Origin: Nanobdellota archaeon
GTDB taxonomy: Archaea > Nanobdellota > Nanobdellia > Woesearchaeales > GW2011-AR15
Assembly: GCA_013335235.1 (NCBI GenBank)
Contig: JAAXVZ010000088.1
Span: 1-5,986 of the forward strand
Direction: 5' to 3'
Length of the DNA: 5,986 nt
Of the stretch, positions 1 to 5,309 are shown piece after piece (positions within the stretch are counted from its first letter, which is position 1; every line of letters starts with the position of its first letter). The notes below the pieces were generated by a model, which saw nothing but the letters and a program-made list of their open reading frames with translations, made no database searches and had not been told where the DNA came from. Made by a program: the position numbers and the translations under genes.

Positions 1-2
1 AA

Positions 3-110
3 TATCCATTGGCTATTGCAACTTTACAAAAAACAATTAAAATTGCATATGATAATAATTTGCTTGGAAAAAATATACTAGGAAAACAAGGATTTAATTT
101 TGAAATCTGA
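3..110 (+). pseudogene. NuoF/HndC-like NADH-binding subunit fragment, cut short
   Basis: An open frame runs from the window edge to a TGA at 108-110 and gives 35 residues, beginning YPLAIATLQKTIKIAYDNN and containing LLGKNILG followed by GFNFEI. From memory of the family, this resembles the stretch of NuoF, HoxF and HndC subunits that reads roughly EYPLA..L..AI..A...GLLG.NILGSGFDFDI. In intact members this is followed by a GAGAYICGEETAL-type segment and the Fe-S cluster domain. Here the frame stops immediately after the FDFDI-equivalent position, and neither other plus-strand frame picks up the expected continuation. I read it as a truncated remnant of a flavoprotein that passes electrons from NADH to a hydrogenase or respiratory complex. 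The upstream part lies outside the window, so its state is unknown. The match rests on a short segment. Confidence 0.5.
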
Positions 111-138
111 AACAATCGAAGTGATTCGAGAATTTAAA

Positions 139-144
139 AAGGAG
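139..144 (+). promoter_or_regulatory. strong Shine-Dalgarno AAGGAG
   Basis: AAGGAG lies 7 bases before the ATG at 152, the ideal distance. It decides the start of the short methyltransferase-like frame. The genes to the right lack such a site and look leaderless, so this signal sets the AT-rich patch apart, although archaea can also use Shine-Dalgarno sites inside operons. Confidence 0.6.
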
Positions 145-151
145 ATACAAA

Positions 152-320
152 ATGATAAGTAATAAACCAATCAATTCAAGTGAGTATTATACAAAAGAAT
201 TTATGAAAGATGACTACTATAATGGTAGCGAACACGTAAAACAAAGGATGGTGAGCCTATATGGACCAATTGAAGAATAAAGCAAGTTTGGATATTCTGA
301 AAACAGAAGACGGGATATAA
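152..320 (+). pseudogene. broken N-terminus of a class I SAM methyltransferase-like gene
   Basis: From the ATG at 152 an open frame gives 42 residues up to the TAA at 278-280. It includes SSEYYTKEFMKDDYYNGSEHV and then VKQRMVSLYG, which resembles the N-terminal helix region of class I SAM-dependent methyltransferases often found in glycan clusters. In another frame, 261-320 reads DQLKNKASLDI, which looks like the lead-in to motif I (LDIGCG) of that fold. The two pieces join if one indel is assumed near 255-275. Motif I itself does not follow: the next residues are LKTEDGI and then a stop at 318-320, so the SAM-binding glycine loop and the rest of the domain are missing. The likely reading is a decayed or truncated gene. 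A genuine 42-residue protein from the good ribosome binding site cannot be excluded. Confidence 0.4.
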
Positions 321-349
321 TTCCAGGAAAGACTTTATAGTGTTGCCTC

Positions 350-355
350 TTTTTT
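350..355 (+). terminator. possible oligo-T terminator
   Basis: Six T residues follow TGTTGCCTC at the right edge of the AT-rich patch. Archaeal RNA polymerase often terminates at oligo-T on the coding strand without a hairpin, and I see no stable hairpin before this run. It could end transcription entering from the left before the promoter at 422-432. This is weak evidence in AT-rich DNA. Confidence 0.25.
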
Positions 356-421
356 AACTTCCCCATCATGACCCTCTTTAATGAACAATTTGCTTCTACC
401 CTATATAAACTTTTCCACAAG

Positions 422-432
422 AAAATTTATAA
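422..432 (+). promoter_or_regulatory. archaeal BRE/TATA promoter of the GT-C gene
   Basis: TTTATAA at 426-432 is preceded by the purine-rich AAGAAAA (419-425), as expected for a BRE. The TATA centre is 27 nt before the ATG at 456, so transcription would begin at or next to the start codon. A second TATA-like element, CTATATAAAC at 401-410, would give a leader of about 25 nt. AGGAG at 447-451 is only 4 bases from the ATG, closer than usual for a Shine-Dalgarno site. Confidence 0.6.
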
Positions 433-455
433 GCACTGATGGATTCAGGAGAATC

Positions 456-1892
456 ATGAAACTAGTGCCGCTTATCGCGATGTTTCTCGCTGCATGTGCA
501 TTTCTCTCAGCATTCATGTTGCATTGGGATTATCCCTATCCCTATCATCAGGATGAGTGGCAGCATCTTGCCATAAGCAGCTCATATGCCAGCCGAGGCT
601 ATAATGACCAGATTAATCCATATTCCGGCGAGCCTTTTGCTCATTACGACCTTGAGTCTGGTTTTCATCTCCTGGTTTCCGGCATGCTCGTGATAGAAGG
701 CTCTGATGGAGTCTTAATGCAGAAATACCTTGCAGGAACATTCAATGCCATAACATGCCTTATCCTTTTCTTTTCCCTGCTAAGGATCCTAAAGGACCTG
801 CAGGCTGCGGCTGCAGGAGCAATAGCGTTCATAATGATCCCGACAAACGTGAATATACTTGGGAAGGATTATTTCCTTCCTCTGACTGTTGCGTTCCTTC
901 TTGTGTACATGTTCTTCGGCATAGTCTCTGACAAAAATATAGAGAGTGGAAAAAAGACAATCCTTGCTGCGTTGATCTGCCTGTCTCTTCTTTTTGTCTA
1001 TCCTCCTGCGCTTATCATGGTACTGGTTAGCTCTGCACCTTTTTTTGCTTTTAACTTTAGGAAGGTACGCATAGGATGGTGGCAGCTTGCGCTCGTAGCC
1101 TGCGGAATTGCCATTATTGCCATATTTATATGGAAAGGCCATCCGATATCAAGCATCAGCTACATGCTTGGCCTCCTGGTGTTCGAGCCTGGATGGGGGA
1201 AACTGGAGACAACATTCTTCATCCCTGCGCTATTTGGGTTCGGATCTATGGTGTTTGCTGCAATAGGGCTTTACTCTGTATTCTATGGAAACGCAAAGAG
1301 GCTCAAATTTTTCGGGATCGCTGCGATGTTTGCGCTTGGGATAACTGCTTTCTTCATCGTATTCAGGTATTCTGTGGTATTGCCATACTCACGGGCAGTC
1401 CTTTTCTCTATGCTTTCTCTCTGCCCTCTTGCTGGAGCTGGTTTTTTGGAAGCAAAAAAATATATCGAGGATAAGTTGCATCTCAATGCATATTCCTACC
1501 TCCTTCTCCTTGTCCTTCTCCTGAATTTCATACCATACCAGCACCAGATAGACTATTCCAGATACAAACAGGCAGGAATAACAGATGCAGATTATGCAGC
1601 CCTGATGTGGGCCAAGGATAACCTCCCTAAAGGCGCTTCCATAGCTGTCCCTTATCTTGCAACTTCTGCAGTATATCCGATCTCCGGCTTGAAAGTCCTA
1701 GGTTTAGTGCCTGGACCTGTAGAAGCCGGGTCCCAGCCCGATGCGTTCAGGTTCTTTTCATCTGACTGCGAAACACAGAAGACTATCCTGATTGAAAACA
1801 AGGTGCAATATATAATCAGCAGATCTAAGCTGGCATGCAGCACCTATAAGGTTATTTATTCAGAGAATGACTTCATATATCAGCTCATTTGA
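456..1892 (+). CDS. multi-pass membrane glycosyltransferase, GT-C type
   Basis: This 478-residue protein has about ten hydrophobic segments (near residues 3-22, 92-110, 117-130, 138-157, 170-195, 207-226, 252-277, 284-303, 313-330 and 345-360). The first is followed by an outside loop with HQDEW (31-35) and then HYDLESGFHLL (63-73). An acidic pair in the first loop and a P/S-G-x-H motif before the next helix are typical of GT-C enzymes (PMT, ArnT and AglB relatives), which use polyprenyl-phosphate sugar donors outside the membrane. RYSVVLPYSR (304-313) fits the conserved arginine-containing late loop. After the last helix comes a soluble tail (361-478) with MWAKDNLPKGASIAV, common in such proteins. 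A frame-compatible ATG at 381 would add 25 residues, but it lies upstream of both TATA elements, so I chose 456. Donor and acceptor are unknown. The gene ends in an 8-bp convergent overlap with its neighbour. Confidence 0.75.
   Translation: MKLVPLIAMFLAACAFLSAFMLHWDYPYPYHQDEWQHLAISSSYASRGYNDQINPYSGEPFAHYDLESGFHLLVSGMLVIEGSDGVLMQKYLAGTFNAITCLILFFSLLRILKDLQAAAAGAIAFIMIPTNVNILGKDYFLPLTVAFLLVYMFFGIVSDKNIESGKKTILAALICLSLLFVYPPALIMVLVSSAPFFAFNFRKVRIGWWQLALVACGIAIIAIFIWKGHPISSISYMLGLLVFEPGWGKLETTFFIPALFGFGSMVFAAIGLYSVFYGNAKRLKFFGIAAMFALGITAFFIVFRYSVVLPYSRAVLFSMLSLCPLAGAGFLEAKKYIEDKLHLNAYSYLLLLVLLLNFIPYQHQIDYSRYKQAGITDADYAALMWAKDNLPKGASIAVPYLATSAVYPISGLKVLGLVPGPVEAGSQPDAFRFFSSDCETQKTILIENKVQYIISRSKLACSTYKVIYSENDFIYQLI
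1885..1892. other. convergent stop-codon overlap TCATTTGA
   Basis: The plus-strand GT-C gene stops with TGA at 1890-1892. The minus-strand GT4-like gene stops with TGA at 1887-1885, read as TCA on the plus strand. Both stops fit in one near-palindromic 8-base word, so the two proteins share their last codons and no intergenic terminator is possible. Each transcript must end inside the other gene. Confidence 0.9.
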
Positions 1893-3408
1893 GGATTTTC
1901 TGGAAGAACCTGCCAAACCCGGTCTTCCCTATTGTGCTGGTCAGCCGATACATCGGAAAGACAATCGATCCCCTGAACCTGCCTGCAAATTCCCTCATCT
2001 TCAAGTTCGCCTCTGCCTGTTTTGATAGTTCATCCCTGAGCGAAGCTATCTGTGCCCTGAGATCCTCCTCAGAACGCACCTTGTCCTCAAGCACCTGGCT
2101 GAATCTTTGGTCATACTTAGCAAGCTCTCTTGCAAGAGTCTCGTTTGTCGCAAGCTTATCATCCCGGATATACTCAAGGTCAGTTATCTTCGCCTTCATC
2201 GCCGGAATCGCCTCCCTGAAGTCAAGACAGCCCTCTGCAGTCCTTTTTTCAGGCTTTGAGCAGAACTCGTGTATAGGACGTATAGTCTCTTCAATATTGA
2301 ATCCAACCTGTATTTCCTTTTCTATGTTCCGTGAGCATCGTTCTATAGTCTTCCTGTCTTTCATAAGGAAGAGCGCTTCCCTGATCAATGACTCTGCGTC
2401 TCCTACCGGGATTACTGCACCCATCTTCTTCGAAGATATGAGCTTTGACAGGTCATCATTGTCTGTGCATAATACAGGAACTCTGGAGTTCAATGAATCC
2501 ACAACCCTTGTCCTATATGAAAGCTGAGACTCTGTGGTATTGTATGAAGTCACAACAGTGAACATCGCCTCTTCATATGCACACAGCCTATCTTCCGGGC
2601 TTATCCAATCGATGAAGAATATGTTCTTGCCTAGCAGGCCAAGCTTCTTTGCTTCGCTGACTGCCTCATCATAGTTATTCTGGGTGAGCTCCCTTATGTG
2701 CGGGTTCAGGCCGCCTGCAAACACAAGACAGGCAGCTGGTTCAGCCTTGCTGATGTCCTTCATCGCCCTGATCAAGGTCTTGTAATCATACCACGAGAAC
2801 AGGCTGCCAAGCCACAGCATTATCTTCCTGTCCTTGCCGACTGCGCTTTCAAGGACTTTCCTCTTCTCAGCCTCCGGCTTCTTCTTTTCAGGAGCATATG
2901 GCGCAACAGCGATCAGGTTATTTTTTATGGTGTTTATGCCAAGCATCGCAAGCATGCCTGTATAGAAATGCTTCTGCATCTCATTGGAGCATACAAAATA
3001 ATCTCCTTCAGAGAGCGCCAGGTAAGTCGGGATTACACCATCATGCATGAAGAAGTCTGAGCTATCTCCTATGCTATGCGCCATGGACTCGACAGCTATA
3101 GGTGTTGTCAGATCGACCAGGGTCGGGATCCGCCTTATCTTATAGAAATATTTCCAGACATACGCAGACAATGGCACTATTGCGACATCAAACTCTTTCT
3201 GGATGTCTTTTAGACGGATGCTGTCCCAGCTGATGAATGAGATCCCCTCCTTGAGATAATCCTTGGCATGCGATAGCTCTGCGATAGAGACCTTATGGCC
3301 TTTCTTTGTAAGGGAAGTGGCAATCGCCCATAACCTATATCCCGGGCCAGACAGCTTGTCATCTGGATAGAACATACGCTCGTAAGAAAAGCACACCACC
3401 CGACTCAT
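1885..3408 (-). CDS. GT4-like (GT-B fold) glycosyltransferase with C-terminal coiled coil
   Basis: This 507-residue protein would transfer a nucleotide-activated sugar in the cytoplasm. Residues 1-185 form an N-terminal Rossmann-type half with a glycine loop, SGPGYRLWAIATSLTKKGHKV (first 20 residues shown from 20: SGPGYRLWAIATSLTKKGHK), and TLVDL near 96. The second half (about 195-385) has IMLWLGSLFSWYDYKTLIRAM-like start features at 196-216, with key residues W199, G201 and D208. TTESQLSYRTRVVDSL (291-306) corresponds to the ET-x-FSFRTR-x-LD region I know from GT4-like relatives, followed by PVLCTD (311-316). Residues about 402-472 are rich in charged heptads (predicted coiled coil), and the last 35 residues are basic and amphipathic, ending FGRFFQKILK, which could touch the membrane or a partner. 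The start at 3408 is fixed by the TATA element about 27 nt upstream. No transmembrane helix is seen. The sugar is unknown. Confidence 0.8.
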   Translation of the reverse strand: MSRVVCFSYERMFYPDDKLSGPGYRLWAIATSLTKKGHKVSIAELSHAKDYLKEGISFISWDSIRLKDIQKEFDVAIVPLSAYVWKYFYKIRRIPTLVDLTTPIAVESMAHSIGDSSDFFMHDGVIPTYLALSEGDYFVCSNEMQKHFYTGMLAMLGINTIKNNLIAVAPYAPEKKKPEAEKRKVLESAVGKDRKIMLWLGSLFSWYDYKTLIRAMKDISKAEPAACLVFAGGLNPHIRELTQNNYDEAVSEAKKLGLLGKNIFFIDWISPEDRLCAYEEAMFTVVTSYNTTESQLSYRTRVVDSLNSRVPVLCTDNDDLSKLISSKKMGAVIPVGDAESLIREALFLMKDRKTIERCSRNIEKEIQVGFNIEETIRPIHEFCSKPEKRTAEGCLDFREAIPAMKAKITDLEYIRDDKLATNETLARELAKYDQRFSQVLEDKVRSEEDLRAQIASLRDELSKQAEANLKMREFAGRFRGSIVFPMYRLTSTIGKTGFGRFFQKILK

Positions 3409-3431
3409 TCCAGAGTGGTGAAACGAATCTG

Positions 3432-3446
3432 TTTATAAAAATCTTC
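3432..3446 (-). promoter_or_regulatory. archaeal promoter of the GT4-like gene
   Basis: TTTATAAA (3432-3439) is centred 27.5 nt before the ATG at 3408, with a purine-rich AGGAAG-type stretch just upstream on the minus strand. It fills the 42-base gap after the radical SAM gene, so the GT4-like gene can be transcribed alone as a leaderless message. The T5 run inside the element (3437-3441) could also help terminate the upstream transcript. Confidence 0.6.
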
Positions 3447-3450
3447 CTAG

Positions 3451-4440
3451 CTAATCTGTGTATGCGCAATTCACCAGCGCATGGCAGTTTATAGCGCATG
3501 AATCCATGCTCTTTAGCACTGCCCTGTTCTCTTTTGAGTTCCATACTTTGTGAAAAGGCATCTCTGATACAAACCCACTGACCATCTCCGGGCATATTGA
3601 GACATTCCCATCAGGCCCTATATTCACCACCCGTGCCCCTACACTGCACCCCAGATGCCTGATTGAAGTCTCAGGGTTCCTGAAATACCTTGAAAACGCC
3701 TTTAGCTGGCTTCTTGGATTTACAAGCTTCCTGCCTCTTTTTTCGTCAATTGAAGAGATAACCCTAGCTACATCCTCTGGATCCTGCGGCCAGAGCTCTT
3801 TGCAATGAAGATACCAATCATCGCCTAAACTAGAGTTGAATATCTTGCTGACTGCCTGAAGAGTATGCTTAGATAACCGCGTATCCTCTTCAATCTTATC
3901 GGCAAGCAGGGGCAAGGATGCATAGTTAACCCCGCATATAACTGTATTTATATTGATGTTCCTGAGCCCTGCATCATGCAGATGGCTGATAGCGGCCATA
4001 GCCTTGCTCAGCGCACCAGGTATCCCTCTCATCAAATCATGTTCTTGCGGAAGAATACTGTCGACTGAAACAGATATATTTCTCAGGCCTGCAGATCTTA
4101 GCGTCTGTGCGGCCTGCCTTGTGACAAGATAGCCATTCGTGTGAAGCCAAGTGTCAAACCCAAGGCGCTCAGACTCTGCAATCAGGTCTGGCAAATCAGG
4201 GCTCAGCAGGCTTTCTGAGCCTGTGAAAGATACAGATATCCTGCTGTCCCTGTAACTGGATCGGATATCTTTCAAGATCTCTTTCCATCGCCTGCCAGAA
4301 AGGACTTCTTTTGGCCTGCTGTCTTTTTTCCAATTATAGCACATCATGCACTTGGAATTGCATACCTGCCTGAGATTGATATTGACCATCTCCGGCGCAG
4401 GTACGTGCTTTTTTATGAAAAAGCCATAAAGAGGTATCAT
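3451..4440 (-). CDS. radical SAM/SPASM enzyme with altered GGEP motif
   Basis: This complete 329-residue protein should bind a [4Fe-4S] cluster through CNSKCMMC (C27, C31, C34) and cleave S-adenosylmethionine to start radical chemistry. The TIM-barrel part covers about residues 17-210, with LHTNGYL at 99-105 and SVSVDS at 123-128. The usual GGEP segment reads TGSES (73-77): the Glu is kept, but the second Gly and the Pro are Ser. The C-terminal SPASM-like domain has C265 and C283 around NIGPDGNVSICPE, then C315, C319 and C325, enough to hold at least one auxiliary Fe-S cluster. The ATG overlaps the end of the GT2 gene as ATGA, so the two are probably co-transcribed and translationally coupled. 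A GGTGG lies 8 bases upstream. The substrate is not shown; context suggests a sugar, lipid carrier or glycan-linked peptide. Confidence 0.85.
   Translation of the reverse strand: MIPLYGFFIKKHVPAPEMVNINLRQVCNSKCMMCYNWKKDSRPKEVLSGRRWKEILKDIRSSYRDSRISVSFTGSESLLSPDLPDLIAESERLGFDTWLHTNGYLVTRQAAQTLRSAGLRNISVSVDSILPQEHDLMRGIPGALSKAMAAISHLHDAGLRNININTVICGVNYASLPLLADKIEEDTRLSKHTLQAVSKIFNSSLGDDWYLHCKELWPQDPEDVARVISSIDEKRGRKLVNPRSQLKAFSRYFRNPETSIRHLGCSVGARVVNIGPDGNVSICPEMVSGFVSEMPFHKVWNSKENRAVLKSMDSCAINCHALVNCAYTD
4437..4440 (-). promoter_or_regulatory. ATGA stop/start overlap
   Basis: The TGA stop of the GT2 gene (4439-4437) shares bases with the ATG of the radical SAM gene (4440-4438). This 4-base overlap is the classic arrangement for translational coupling and supports both the operon and the chosen start. 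Confidence 0.85.
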
Positions 4441-5279
4441 TGGCGGCCACCGTTAAGACTATGCGAACCATGCAATTTAGTGTCAAGATTTGCCAAAATA
4501 AAAAATATCTTTATATCAATTATCGCAAGCTCTGGGTCAGCAATATCCGATAGAAGCATCCTGAATACAGTATATGCATTTGACATCTCTTTTTTTATTA
4601 GGCCTGACACAGTATATGGCTTAGGCCATGCGTTGAATGACCATCTATGATAGGTTTCTGCCAAGGTATCAATGTTATCCTGCCTGATATGGATCACCCT
4701 TGCGGAAGGAGCATATATCATACTTAAACCTTGCTGTGTCAGTTTCCCTGAGAAATCCACATCCTCATAGTTTGATATGAACTGCTCATCATACTTCAAT
4801 TTTCCTATTGCTTTTCTTGAGAGCAGTGTATTTGCCCCGAAAAGGAATCTTGGTGAGCATCTTGCACTGCCCCAGTGCTGCCTCATGTGCCTTGACCTCC
4901 ACCTTGAGAAGAGATCTATGCCATCTTCCTCTACCATGCCAGACGCCATCGCGGCGCCAGACTGAAGCTCGTTCCATAGTATGCCTAGCCATCTCTCTTC
5001 AGCGACGCAATCAGAGTCAAGGCTTGCGACAAGGTCAAACTTCGCATGCTCTAACGCGATGTTCCTTGCCGCAGCCAAACCCGGCCTGTCCTGCCTGATT
5101 ATCTGCAACGGTATCTTAGATTTGATGCTGCGGACTATCCTGACTGTGCCATCCTTTGACCCTGCATCTATGATCAATATCTCAGACGGCTTCAGTGAAA
5201 GCCTCAGTATAGAAGAAAGGCAGCGCTTGATAGTCCTACCAGAGTCTTTTGTTGGGATATAGAGCGTTATTCCCTGCAT
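4437..5279 (-). CDS. family 2 glycosyltransferase (GT-A fold)
   Basis: This 280-residue cytoplasmic enzyme would transfer a sugar from a nucleotide donor. Visible GT2 landmarks in order: LYIPTKDSGRTIKRCLSSIL (6-25) as the first strand and helix, LIIDAGSKDGT (35-45), RPGLAAARNIAL (65-76), the metal-binding DSD (88-90), FLFGANTLLSRKAI (145-158) and the catalytic-base region YEDVDFSGKL (171-180) followed by G184. Length matches a single-domain GT2 without a membrane anchor. The frame can be extended 6 codons to a TTG at 5297, but the ATG at 5279 lies 26 nt from a TATA element and begins just before the first strand of the fold, so I chose it. The gene lies between two radical SAM genes and overlaps the next by ATGA. 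Donor and acceptor cannot be named. Confidence 0.85.
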   Translation of the reverse strand: MQGITLYIPTKDSGRTIKRCLSSILRLSLKPSEILIIDAGSKDGTVRIVRSIKSKIPLQIIRQDRPGLAAARNIALEHAKFDLVASLDSDCVAEERWLGILWNELQSGAAMASGMVEEDGIDLFSRWRSRHMRQHWGSARCSPRFLFGANTLLSRKAIGKLKYDEQFISNYEDVDFSGKLTQQGLSMIYAPSARVIHIRQDNIDTLAETYHRWSFNAWPKPYTVSGLIKKEMSNAYTVFRMLLSDIADPELAIIDIKIFFILANLDTKLHGSHSLNGGRQ

Positions 5280-5301
5280 GATGATGATAATGCGCAAAGG
5301 T

Positions 5302-5308
5302 TATTTAA
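5302..5308 (-). promoter_or_regulatory. TATA-like promoter of the GT2 gene
   Basis: TTAAATA, read on the minus strand from 5308 to 5302, is centred 26 nt before the ATG at 5279 and sits almost directly after the TAG stop of the upstream radical SAM gene. No Shine-Dalgarno site precedes the ATG. The element supports a leaderless transcript for GT2 and the overlapping radical SAM gene, and argues against the TTG at 5297, which would lie upstream of the predicted transcription start. Confidence 0.5.
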
Positions 5309-5309
5309 T

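Larger units (their letters stand above)
1..345. other. AT-rich patch of gene fragments
   Basis: By hand count the first 300 bases are 28% GC (84 of 300), against about 48% in a sample of the neighbouring membrane protein gene (481-600). No intact gene of normal length lies here. The patch contains the end of a NuoF-like frame (3-110), a ribosome binding site (139-144) and a broken methyltransferase-like start (152-320). GC rises to about 38% over 301-380, so the boundary is not sharp to the base. The composition and the broken genes suggest acquired and decaying DNA, or a join made during assembly; the sequence alone cannot separate these. Confidence 0.6.

Noticed and set aside
100..162. Small frame from a TTG giving about 20 charged residues (KSETIEVIREFKKEIQNDK)
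   Set aside because: No ribosome binding site, no family match I can name, and it overlaps the better-supported ATG at 152.
381..455. Longer N-terminus for the GT-C protein starting at ATG 381
   Set aside because: The extra 25 residues contain both TATA-like elements (401-410 and 426-432) in their codons, and the first membrane helix begins naturally at the ATG at 456.
1889..2527. Plus-strand 212-codon open frame inside the GT4-like gene
   Set aside because: It lies opposite a gene with clear glycosyltransferase motifs, has a Ser/Leu-rich shadow composition and shows no domain.
3409..3450. Short peptide substrate (RiPP precursor) for the radical SAM/SPASM enzymes
   Set aside because: SPASM enzymes often modify peptides, but the gaps here are only 30-42 bases and contain promoters; no precursor-like frame fits. 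One could lie outside the window.
4789..5262. Several overlapping open frames on both strands within the GT2 gene
   Set aside because: They cover the DSD and glycine-loop coding region of GT2 in other frames and have no domains or start signals of their own.
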